Assembly: GCA_007922225.1 (NCBI GenBank) | Contig: ML679970.1 | Coordinates: forward strand, 24,172,631-24,236,630 | Reading direction: 5' to 3' | Source: Emydura subglobosa | Taxonomy: Eukaryota; Chordata; Testudines; Chelidae | Length of the DNA: 64,000 bases | In this document: piece by piece, positions 1 to 9,300 of the stretch | Numbering within the stretch: the stretch's first letter is position 1 | Layout of the letters: every line of letters begins with the position of its first letter | The notes under the pieces: model-generated | The model's database searches: none | The model's input: only the letters and a program-made list of their open reading frames with translations | Told to the model about the DNA's origin: nothing | Program-made: the position numbers and the translations under genes

Positions 1-74
1 TACGTGTCCACAGCACCATCAGTTATCAGCATTATGGCTTGGCTGCAAATACTCCCTTGTCCTGTGTGATTGAA
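1..74 (-). CDS. CACNA2D3: CACNA2D3 exon, partial: VWA domain with ITDG motif
   Basis: The exon starts at 74 after the acceptor ttcttttcacag and runs off the left edge of the window. The visible 24 codons read FNHTGQGSICSQAIM, then LITDGAVDTY up to the edge. The ITDG segment supplies the acidic residue that usually completes VWA metal coordination. The exon follows directly in frame from the exon ending NVLSD. The remainder and the donor site are outside the window. Confidence 0.93.
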
Positions 75-525
75 CTGTGAAAAGAAACAGTCATTTAAGT
101 AACAGGCATTTCTGTTAGATAAGTGCGTAGATCCTGTAGAGAAGCTCCATTGCACCCAGTGAAATAGGTGAAAGAAACTTTTACATCATTTTTTTAATGT
201 TTTATTATATATGGGATTCAATATTAATCTATTGCATTATACTTTGGTATTTATATAATAAAAGAGGTACCATTTATTATTGTGTATTCGCTGAGAGCGG
301 AATAAGCAACCTAATCAATTAGAAGATATACATTTATAAATACAGCATTCCCAGCATTCCTCCTACCCCCACAAAAAACAACCCACTAAATGAAAAGCAC
401 ATATGGAACCAAATCCTCCCACTGGATAGGTGATGTGTACTGTGGACTATCTGAGGGGGTGGGTTTTTCTTTGGTTTTTTTTTTTAGCCTTGCAATCATT
501 TCATGACATACCTTATCTATAAGGT
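75..525. other. Intron, AT-rich, no recognised feature
   Basis: This is the start of the 13.8-kb intron on its acceptor side. It contains a T-rich run near 470-486 and no coding or repeat signature that I recognise. Confidence 0.6.
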
Positions 526-1013
526 ATATGTAGCCACCAGGAGGTGTAGCCTCCCTCAGAGATTGATAGAGAGGAAGGGCCAAACCCCCTCTGGAGGGCG
601 GAACCCAGAAGTCCACCCCCAGCTGACTGAAAGTGAAGAGGTGTGACAGGAAGGGGAAGTATAAAGGGCGGGCCTTCCAACTCAGTGAAGGGAGAGCAGC
701 TGAGGGAGAAGGACATCTCTCACTGGGTGCTAGGGCCAAAGCCTGAACGCTACCCTGAAAAAGAAGTGGCCAGAGCTGCCCATCAGCTGGAGCCCCAAGG
801 ATCTGCTGGAGCTGCCTGAGCCCGGTGTACCTGAGGAAGTACCCAGGCCCTGTGACCTGGAGGAGCTGAAAGAGATCCATAATCCCTGGGAACCAGAGGA
901 GATACCTGGCCCTTGGAACCTGGAGAAGCTGCCATCTGCTGACAACCCTGAGAAGCTGCCAGACCTGCCACTGATCGATGAGGCTGAGGGGTTGTGGAAC
1001 CTCCCCCAACAGT
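526..1013 (+). mobile_element. LTR-like segment with TATA box and open frame, unclassified
   Basis: A GC-richer block sits against the broken end of the DIRS element. It contains a TATA-like box at about 660-666 (tataaag) followed by G/C-rich sequence, as in an LTR promoter. A plus-strand frame is open from 627 to a TAA at 1013-1015, about 128 codons, with no ATG. It is rich in Leu, Glu and Pro and contains a partial repeat, EEVPRPCDLEEL then EEIPGPWNLEKL, 63 nt apart. The opening part (526-580) recurs in the same orientation at 5876-5930 on the other side of the DIRS element. I do not recognise the family. A solo or broken LTR is the best guess. Confidence 0.45.
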
Positions 1014-1444
1014 AAACTGTCTCCACTTAACCCGATACACGACCTGTGTAGAAGGTTTCCTGCTGCCGAGCAGGACTTGTTGGACCTGCACCGAGCAGGC
1101 TCTCTCTCCCTCCATCAACCACAGAGCTTCCAGGCCGTGAGGTGTAGGGAGTCCAGGTCCGGGTGCAACAGGCGATCATGGTCCTGGGATAGAAGGTCAT
1201 GCCGCCTCAGGAGCTCCATGGGTGGGGTGATGGAAAGGTCCAGCAGCATGCTGAATCAGTGCTGTCTCAGCCAGGCTGGAGTGATGAGTTTAACGTCCGC
1301 TCTGTCCCTCTTTATTTTTAGCAGGAGCTTGAGCAGGAGTGGAATGGGCAGGAATGCATATATGAGGGTCCCCGTCCAGTTAATGAGGAATGCATTGGAA
1401 ATCAACCTGGTCTCGCAAACAGGTCCAGTTGGGGAACTCCACAC
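1014..1444 (-). pseudogene. DIRS copy A linker and N-terminus of tyrosine recombinase, truncated
   Basis: The minus strand reads FLINWTGTLIYAFLPIPLLL (the RT-to-recombinase linker) and then, near 1130-1014, QQVLLGSRKPST and VYRVKWRQF. These are the N-terminal, DNA-binding end of the DIRS tyrosine recombinase. The sequence then changes to unrelated LTR-like DNA. The catalytic half with Arg, His-x-x-Arg and Tyr is therefore absent. Copy B retains much more of this domain at 38150-37200. Confidence 0.75.
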
Positions 1445-2062
1445 TTCCGGAAGATCACGGCTGCCACCTCTGGGTGTAGTGACCAGTCATGGCGGGGTAC
1501 AAACGACCTGCTGAAGTGATCCACCTCATCGTTCCTCACTCCCGGGAGGTGAGAGGCCGTCAGGTGTAAATAGTGCCTCACGGCAAGGTCCCACAGACGG
1601 ATAGCTTCCTCGCAGAGAGCTGAGGGGCACACCCCCCCCTCACCTGTTTATGTAAAACATGCGGTGTTGTCCCTCAGCACCTGCACCACTCTGCCTGTCA
1701 GGAATCGGAGGAACACCTTGCATGCTACGCGAATGGCCCTCAGCTCCTTCACGTTCATGTGCAGGTGCCTCTCCTCCCCCAACCAGAGCCCGAGTGCCTA
1801 GGTTGGCGCTGATGTGGGCTCCCCATCCTATGTCCGAAGCATCGGAAATTAGGGTAACCGATGGGACCGGTTCCCTGAATGGAATGCCCTTCATCACTGC
1901 CATGGGAGTCTGCCACCAGTTTAGGGAGGTTAAGACGGGTAGGGGAAGTGTGACCACCCGGTCCAATGGGTGTCTGCTTGGAACATATACTGAGGCCAAC
2001 CATGCCTGGAGCGGTCTAAGCCTCAGGGGAGCTAGTCTCACTACATATGTACAGGCCTCCAT
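1402..2062 (-). pseudogene. DIRS copy A RNase H and linker, broken
   Basis: A minus-strand frame carries VTLISDASDIGWGAHIS, the (T/S)DAS...GWGA signature at the start of DIRS/Ty3-type RNase H. A second frame at 1632-1402 carries HYLHLTASHLPGVRNDEVDH and RHDWSLHPEV, the end of RNase H and the start of the linker typical of DIRS elements. A frameshift near 1640 separates them. There is no intact product. Confidence 0.75.
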
Positions 2063-2107
2063 GTGGCCTAACAGCTGTAGGAAGTGCCTGGCTGTTGTCG
2101 TGGGGCA

Positions 2108-2869
2108 TCAGTGCAGCTGGGAGATGATAGAGACCATTGCCTTGAAACGTGGCTGAGGCAGGAAGGCTCTGGCCTGGGAAGCATCCAGGATAGCCCCAAT
2201 GAATTCTATGCATTGCACTGGGGTCAATGTGGACTTCTGTTTGTTTACGAGTAGCCACAACCTGTGGCACAGAGAGCAAGTGAGGGTCTCACTGTCCAGC
2301 AGCTGAGACCTGGACCTGCTTCTGATCAGCCAATCACCAAGGTAAGGTAAAATTTGCACACCTTTTCATCTCAGTTGGGCAGCCACTACTGCCATGCACT
2401 TCGTAAATACCCTAGGAGCTGAAGATAGGCCAAAAGGCAGGGCTGTAAACTGATAGTGGAACCCAGCCACCATGAAGCGAAGGAAACACTTGTGGCTGGG
2501 GAGGATAGACACATGAAAATATGTGTCCTTGAGATCGAGGGTGACACACCAGTCTCCTGGATCCAGGAAGGGATTATGGAAGCTATGGAGACCATGCGAA
2601 ATCTGAGCCGTTTGACATATTTGTTTAGACGACGCAGATCTAATATGGGTCTCAGACCCCCCCTTTGCCTTGGGGATCAGGAAGTACCTCAAATAGAACC
2701 TTTTCCCCCTTTTGCCTTGAGGGACCTCCCAAACTGAGAAGGATGTCCACCTCCTGTAAGAGGAGTTGCTCGTGAGAGGTTCCCTGAAGAGGGACAGAGG
2801 GGGATGGTTGTGGGGGGGGGTAGATATAAACTGCGGGGCATAGCCCCCCGAGACTATCCAAGGACCCAA
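2108..2869 (-). pseudogene. DIRS copy A reverse transcriptase, broken, altered active site
   Basis: The minus strand encodes LDLKDTYFHVSI (the first catalytic block of DIRS/Ty3-like RTs) and FTALPFGLSSAPRVFTK. A second frame then encodes YLGDWLIRSRS. The canonical catalytic box in this family is YLDD, so one of the two aspartates has become glycine. The frame changes between the two blocks near 2360. With the missing catalytic residue and the frameshift the enzyme cannot be active. The next domain, RNase H, follows immediately at lower coordinates. Confidence 0.8.
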
Positions 2870-2953
2870 TGGTCCGAATTGATTTTTGCCAATTCGGGGT
2901 AGAAGGGCCTCAACCTGTTTAGGAAGAGGTGGGAGCCACCCTCAGGTGCACCA

Positions 2954-5505
2954 TCAGAAATGTCTCCTTTGATTGCCTGACCTCCTGTGGGGCCCTTGCT
3001 GCGGAGCTGAGGACGAGCTAGGGGGCTGATTTCTTCTTCTAAACCCCCTATTTCTATCCCTATGCCTATAGGGTTGGAACAGCCTGGGCTGCGGCCTTGG
3101 TTGCTGCTGTGCCTGGGGACGTGACTGACGCCTGGAAAACTGGGGCATGTAAAGACCCGAATCCTTCAGACCGTGCAACTTTGCATTGGTCTGGTCTGAG
3201 AGTAGGGCCAACCCATCAAAGGGGAAGTCCTGGATAGACTGTTGCACCTCTTAGGACAGGCCCGAGGATTGCAGCCACGAGCACCTTCACATACAGATGA
3301 CGGAGGCTATGGTCCTGCCCACCACGTCAGCAGCATCACAGGATGTCTGGAACACTGCTCTAGCTACCACAGTTCCCTCCTCCACGATAGTATTAAAGTC
3401 TGCAGCCTGGTCCTGGAGAAGGGCCTCGGTGAATCACCTGAGGGAGTTCCATAGGTTAAAATTATATCTGCCCAGGAGGGCCTGATGGTTAGGAATCCTA
3501 AACAGAAGGCTTGCTTGGAATAAATCTTTCTCCCAAACAAGTCCCATTTCTTATTGTCCTTGTTCTTGGGAGTCGACCCTGGCTGACCTTGCCTGTCTCG
3601 CTGGTTAGCCATGTCTACTACCAGGGTTCCCGGGGCAGGGTGTGTGAACAAATACTCAAACCACTTGGCCAGGACATATTTCTTCTCAGCCACCTTTGAC
3701 ATAGGGGTGACCAAGGAAGGTGTTTGCCACAGGGCCTTCACAATCTTAAGGACCCCTTGGTGGACTGGGAGGGCCACTCGTGCTGGGGCTAAATGAGGTC
3801 TCTTTTAGCTCCTCCACCTCCAGTCACAGGCTGGAGGCCACCCTCTTGAGCAGCTCCTGGTGTGCCCTGAAATCCTCCAATGTGATCCAGAGTGATCCCA
3901 AGAGACTGCCTCGTCAAGTGAGGAGGAAGAGGTCTGCAGAGGTGCAGCCTGCGGGTGTGCCCCATCCTGGCAAAGGGTAGTACCCGCTGAGGTTCCCTCC
4001 AGGGGGTCCAACTCTTCATCCAAGGAATGGAGTCGATGGGCCTTCTCCTTTGCTGGAGGCACAGACTGCACCCCTGACGATTTAATGGATTGGGGCCCCG
4101 GCCCCATCTGGATACCCTATGGGGTCCAATAAGGCCATTGTTGCGGCCATTGTCTCTGGGCCCAACCCAGGGCTAACTGCGCCACAGGCTCTGATGCTTT
4201 GTGGGGGCATTGACTCGCCCGACGACTGTCCCCCCTGGGAGACCCCGAAGCATCGTCGGCATCAGACCTGGACCGGCGGTGCCATGTTCATCTTCAGTCC
4301 CGGGCACCCTTCCGAACTGGGAATTGCCCTCTCGACGCCTCCGACCTGGAGAATGATGAGGACTGCCTCCATCGCTGCGAGTGGTACCAAAAAGTGGGGG
4401 CACGCTCCAAAGAGCTAGAAGTATCGGAGCGTCGTCTCGATACCAATGATTTCCGCTGCCTCTTGTCCTGCGGCTCTGCAGACACTCTCGGTGACCAAGG
4501 TCGGCGCCATCCTGAACTCTTCGGTACCGAACCAGACTCCGGCGACCGGGTTCTGTGCCGCAAACTCTGAGTTGCCGGGTCCTCCACCAGTGACTGGGTT
4601 CTGCGCCATCTGGGTACGGGCGAACTCCTCTGTGCCGGGGATCTGGAGCGGGAGCTGTCTGAGCACCGCCTGGCAAACCTCGACCGGTGCCACCTCCTGG
4701 CATGCACTGCCTCCAGTGCCGGAGAGCGACATCGGCACTGAGAGGGAGACTCCACGTCCCGTGCTGGGGCAGGTCGGCTTGACCCTCAGGTCTGCTCTAC
4801 CCTCAGAGAGCGTCCGGCGGGAGATCGTCCTCCCTGTACCAGGGATCTCTACCGCCATTCAGGGGGACCCAACACGGGTTTTCTTCTTGACAATGGCCCC
4901 TTCTCCCTCGACGGGTGGGAGGGGGTGGCGGCACGGCAGAGGTGACATTGTCAAGGCCAACAAGCCTCCTGCTGCCTGAAAAGCCTCCAGTGTCGATGGC
5001 ATCGACAGGGGCACTCTCCCACTCCCAGGAGTCAAGGGAGGCTCCCTGACCGGAGATGCAGGCACCGGAGAAGTCTCGACGGGCCGGGTCCGGTGCATCT
5101 CCGTACTTGACCCTGCCCATGCCGACGGCGCAGGGGAGTGTCCACACTCCGTGCATTGCCTCTTTCTCCTCAGTGCCGGTGATGTTGCGTGGTGCCAAGT
5201 GGAGGGCGGTGCTGATGGTGCACTCTGTACTGAAGTCACACTCGGTACCAAGGCAGAGCGGGTCAACTTAGATGCCGGGCAGAGCGCTGCCTCCATCAAC
5301 AGGGCTTTCAACCAGATTTCTCGGTCCTTTTGTGTACTCGGTTTGAAAGCCCTGCAGATCTTGCACTTGTCTTTTCTGTGGGCTTCCCCCAGGCACTTAA
5401 GGAGGCAGTCGTGGGGGTCTCTGAGCAGGAAGGCTTTCCCGCTGGAGGCACACAACTTGAAGCCCAGCAACCGGGGCATGGTCCAGCTGCGCGAAGTCCC
5501 CGCAA
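2954..5505 (-). pseudogene. DIRS copy A gag-like region, broken
   Basis: The best-preserved start is at about 5479, reading MPRLLGFKLCASSGKAF. It is followed by a Cys/His pattern around CLGEAH and DKCKICRAF that resembles a small zinc-binding region. The middle part is Ser/Pro/Arg-rich. The part at 3777-3364 includes KWFEYLFTHPAPGTL and MANQRDRQGQ. The C-terminal part near 3247-2954 is Gln/Arg/Pro-rich and basic, as expected for nucleic-acid binding. At least four frame changes or stops separate these pieces, so no intact product is possible. The equivalent parts of copy B (42994-42767 and 40814-40080) align by eye. Confidence 0.75.
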
Positions 5506-5802
5506 GGATTGCCTAATCTCTTACTATACTTAACAACACTTAACAACTATTTAACTAAATAAAACCAAACTTAGAATACCAAACAAGTCTCTTGAACAAG
5601 GGGAATAATACTTGCTGTGAGCAAGGCTAGTTCCAGGAACCGTCATGGGTGGAAAGAAGGAACTGAGGAGGCATAGGGCCGGCAGCGCCTCATATACCAC
5701 GGCATGTGCGAGGGGTTCCAGGGGTGCTGGAGTCAGCCCTATGGGATCTGCTAAGGGGAAAAAAGTTCTGGGTAACTGTGCATGGAGACGTGCACACACT
5801 TA

Positions 5803-5837
5803 TAGTGGAATGGACATGAGCAAGCACTCGAAGAAGA
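5803..5837. repeat. Right terminal inverted repeat of DIRS copy A
   Basis: The sequence tggacatgagcaagcactc followed by gaagaag matches the right end of copy B at about 43270-43303 and, in reverse complement, the left end of copy B at 37115-37153. No partner is seen at the left side of copy A because that end is truncated. Confidence 0.8.
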
Positions 5838-6165
5838 GCTGCTAATTTCCCTCTCTAATTTAAGCCTCCCTGCAGGACATAGCTGCCGGGAGGTGTGGCC
5901 TCCCTTGGAGATTGATGTGGGGGGAGGACCACCACCGTCACCACACTGCACCAGGAAACATTTACAGTATACCATATATACACCACAGTAGACATGAGCT
6001 ATTCAAGAAAAGATTGGGTTCCTTAAGGAATCTTTCCCATTAAGTTTTTATCTGGGGGAAAATTTAGTATTTATATATCTTGAAATTTATCAGGCTGTCA
6101 TACAACTCCTGGTGGGTATCACATAATAACTGGAGCCTATTCTATTATACAGATGCCAAAGTACA
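5838..6165. other. Flank of DIRS copy A with second copy of a 55-bp direct repeat
   Basis: Positions 5876-5930 resemble 526-580 in the same orientation; the shared core includes ggaggtgt(a/g)gcctccct and gagattgat. About 40 of 55 bases agree by eye. The similarity fades after 5930. The rest of the stretch is AT-rich with nothing recognised. It may be the remains of a second LTR. Confidence 0.5.
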
Positions 6166-6368
6166 AAACCATAGTATCTAAGTGCCTCACAATTATTAAC
6201 CAATCTACCAACTGGAGTATCTTAGGAAGCAATATTATGCTAATTTTACAGATGAGGAACTGTGGCACAAATTCAGATAAATTAAGTCATTTGCCCAAAG
6301 TCATACAGGAAGTCAGTGACTGAACCAGGAATAGAAATCAGATCTCTTGAGTCTGAATCCAGTACACT
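6166..6368 (+). mobile_element. MIR-type SINE fragment
   Basis: The sequence tttacagatgaggaactgtg, followed by ttgcccaaagtcatacagg and an aaccagga(a)tag tail, is the classic MIR (CORE-SINE) 3' half, in plus orientation. Divergence is high, as expected of an ancient family. The part before about 6230 matches less clearly. There is no A-tail and no obvious target duplication. Confidence 0.7.
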
Positions 6369-6539
6369 CATGGGAGGGAGCCCACCACCAAGAAAATTGG
6401 AGATCAGTGTTGACAAAAGAGAGAAATGGACTCAGTGCAAATTAAGAAGTGATCTGATACTGAATTTTGCAAAACCAGACAAGAGAGACTGGAGGAAGTG
6501 AATACTCCAACACTGGAAAGAGAGAAACAATAATAATAT

Positions 6540-9300
6540 AGAGAAAGAAATGACCGAGCACAGATTTGCTGGGCAACCAAAAACTTTATTCCAAGGAGGA
6601 GAATTTATGCAAATGAAAACTGAAAGCGCTAAAAGGGAGATTAGTGGTGTTGAACCACCTGTGAATATATTGATAGACGCAATGATATTGGATAAACATC
6701 AGCCACAAATGGAAGAAATATTGAAACATCTAAAGAAAGTACTGGAAATATGAATGATTTGTTGATTGAACATGTCAAAGACATTGAGCACAGACCAGTG
6801 CTACCAAGTACAAAGACCAGCAAAGACTGGCATATAGTACAAGCACTGAATGAAGTTCTCAAGGAAGCTGTAAAACAAATGTATATTAGTTAGTTGAATG
6901 ATATAATTTATGCTACATCAACAGTAGCAGCTCGCCAGTTTCACCTCAAGCCAACTGAGGATTTGAACCACTAGAAAACCCCCTATATTCAGAAAACCCC
7001 ATGAAAACAAAGGTTAAACCAGAAGATTAAGCTTTTACATCAGACTATCACCCTGCTGAACAAATTTTAAAAAATCATTTGAATAGAAAATAGAAGCGAA
7101 TGGCCTTGGAGATTAAATATGAGCTGAATGAAGTAACAATGCAAATAAACTGATTGTTGAGTCATAGGCATGAAAGATATTCAGTACAAAGCTCTTGGTA
7201 TCAAAAGAAGAGACTCTTCACGAGATATCCTAAGAAAGATTCTTTGATCAGATCAACATTAAAAGAAGAATAGGAAAAGAGAGAGCCAATAAATAATGTG
7301 GAAGAATTTAAGTGCTAATGGAAGGAAATTTGGTCTCAGGACATACAACAAATCAGACAGCACATTGAATTAAAAATGTAAAACAAGATTTAAAAGCCAT
7401 ACAACAGAGGAATACACAGGAACGTCAAATAAATAGATGAGCGACTGAGAAGAATGAAAAATCAGAAAGCACCCAGACCAGATAGGGTGCATAGATTCTG
7501 CCTGAAATGCCTAACAACTCTCCATGATTGTTTACTTGAACAACTTAATAAATGTCCAAGATGGATGGTGACAAGGAGAACCATCTTCATGCAAAAAAAA
7601 TAAATAAATAAAATAAAAGGAAGAAGGTCACAGTGATCCTGATCACGTTTGCCAGCTATGTGGAAACTTCTTAGTAGTTCTCAATGGAATGCTGCTTCGT
7701 AAACAAAAAGGCTGAACAGTACACACAAAAGGGACAAAGACCACCTCAGGATGAACAGGAGGATCACAGAAGATGCAAAACAGAAAAAAAAAAAGAAAAC
7801 AAATTAGAAATGGTATGGATAGACTACCAAAAAGCCTGTAGCAATATCCCACAATAGCAGATCACGGAGACACTGAAAATGCACAAGGTTCATTTAAAGA
7901 TCCTTTTCTTTCTGCAACAATATGTGGTTAGCAGAAACACCTGACTCTACTTGGAAGGAACTCTCCTTGCTGAGGTCCAAATTAAAAGATGAATCTTTCA
8001 AGGGGATTGCTTATCACCAATGCTGTTTGCAGTAGTGATGCTGCCACCGATATGGATGCTCTGAGAGATAAATTGTGGTTACCATATCAGCAAAGTGCAA
8101 AAACCAGTTAACCATTTTGTTATACATGGATGATTTTGAAACTATATGACTGGTCACATATGGAGATACAGAGACTGCTGAAATGTGTAGAAAAGTTTGT
8201 TGAAGATAAAAAGCTAAGGGCTTGGCTAATCCTTTGTTGGTGACTATAAAGAAGGGCAAACTGGGAAGATCAGATGGCATTCAAATTAGTATCCAATATC
8301 TCAAGTTGGCCTTCACAAATACCTTGGAATTAGGAAACTGTTGAAGTTACAACATAAGGAAGTCAAAGAAGAAGTGAGGAAAGAATATTACAGACAAATA
8401 AGAACTACTGTAAAGACAAAACTCAACTCAAACAATTTCATCCTAACTATTAATATGTGTGCAATACCTGCAGTACAGTACACTGCCAGAGTGATCAAGC
8501 GGAATCAACAGAGAAAATATTTGACATCTAAATTAGAAAGATCCTGGTGATGGCATACAGTAATGAATATCATACAAGACATGGACAGGATGTACATCCG
8601 ACTATGTGATGGAGAAAAATGTCTGATATCTACAGGGGAAGCATTTGACAATGAAGAGTATAACACTGAAATCAATGAGAAGTCAATCAGAGCAATAGAT
8701 CATCTGATCATAGTAACAAGCAATAGCCAGGCATGCATCCTATCCCAAAAAGCATAGAAGAGAGGAGAAAGCAAATCACCAAAGACTCAAAATTTATATA
8801 GAAATCAATACATGAATAGTGATGGTGAAGGATTGTACCTCTTAGTGATTGAAGATTAACAAACTTATGGCTTGTAGAAGGGTATTTCAAAAGAGGCACA
8901 GAAAACCTCACTATGACAGCCCAAGAGCAGTCCTTAAGGCTTAATTATGACAAATAAAACTAACCAACAGAACTCCTCCCTGAACTGCAGAATGTGTTCC
9001 AAAAAGGAAGAGATGGGGGCATGTGCTGAGCGCCTGCAGGAACCTGGCTGGGAGAGAATATATGAACAGATGCAAATTAGGTTGCTAAGCGTCTGTATTG
9101 GAGTCTCTGTGGCAAGTTTTCATTTAAATGAACCATGTGGAATTACAACCACTGAACTGAAAGCACTCGAGAAGGAACACGCTAGGATTTTATGGGAGCT
9201 GGCAATTTTCACAGACTGAACACTACGTGCAAAAAGGTTGGACATAGTTGTTATAGAAAAGAAGACAAACAAGATCAGGTTAATTGATACTTTGAGTCTC
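6540..9300 (+). mobile_element. R4/Dong-like non-LTR retrotransposon, decayed
   Basis: Scattered plus-strand frames give conserved pieces in the right order. First comes a leader with EEFKC and WKEIWSQD near 7300, then RRMKNQKAPRPDRVH near 7450 (the RT entry motif), then VWIDYQKACSNIPQ near 7815 and FQGDCLSPMLF near 8000. HKYLGI and EVRKEYYRQIRTTVKTKLN follow near 8320-8410, then ILWELAIFTD near 9200. A final LDIVVIEKK near 9238-9265 resembles the PD-(D/E)xK restriction-like endonuclease found at the C-terminus of R2/R4-type elements. Many stops and frameshifts are present. The R4/Dong clade call is from memory of motif style; a related clade with the same endonuclease is possible. Confidence 0.65.
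8341..8757 (+). pseudogene. R4/Dong-like RT, thumb and connector region, broken
   Basis: This is the longest readable stretch of the element. Two frames run 8341-8550 and 8563-8757 with a stop between them. The first reads KEEVRKEYYRQIRTTVKTKL and then AIPAVQYTARVI, the region after the RT palm in this type of LINE. The second reads MDRMYIRLCDGEKCLIS, matching the following DRLYV(P/R)...GGRGL-type block only loosely. No start codon or full domain survives. Confidence 0.55.

Larger units (their letters stand above)
1014..5837 (-). mobile_element. DIRS-type tyrosine-recombinase retrotransposon, truncated and decayed (copy A)
   Basis: On the minus strand the order is terminal repeat (about 5803-5837, ending in the gagcaagcactcgaagaag pattern), gag-like region, reverse transcriptase (RT), RNase H and the first part of a tyrosine recombinase (YR). 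This order defines DIRS elements, which integrate by recombinase rather than by a DDE integrase. The low-coordinate end is cut inside the recombinase near 1014, where an unrelated LTR-like segment begins, so the left terminal repeat is missing. Reading frames are broken many times. The same family appears nearly complete at 37115-43303, which supports the identification. The element lies in the last intron visible here and is antisense to nothing; it shares the orientation of CACNA2D3. Confidence 0.88.

Noticed and set aside
386..1009. 207-codon minus-strand frame
   Set aside because: It is antisense to the LTR-like segment and shows only low-complexity Leu/Gln/Ser content. The opposite strand has the promoter-like TATA box.
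978..1514. 178-codon plus-strand open frame
   Set aside because: It spans the junction between LTR-like sequence and the antisense of the DIRS linker, so it mixes unrelated sequences.
4446..4979. 177-codon plus-strand open frame opposite the DIRS gag region
   Set aside because: It is an antisense shadow of the gag-like coding region of DIRS copy A, which has the Cys/His pattern on the minus strand.
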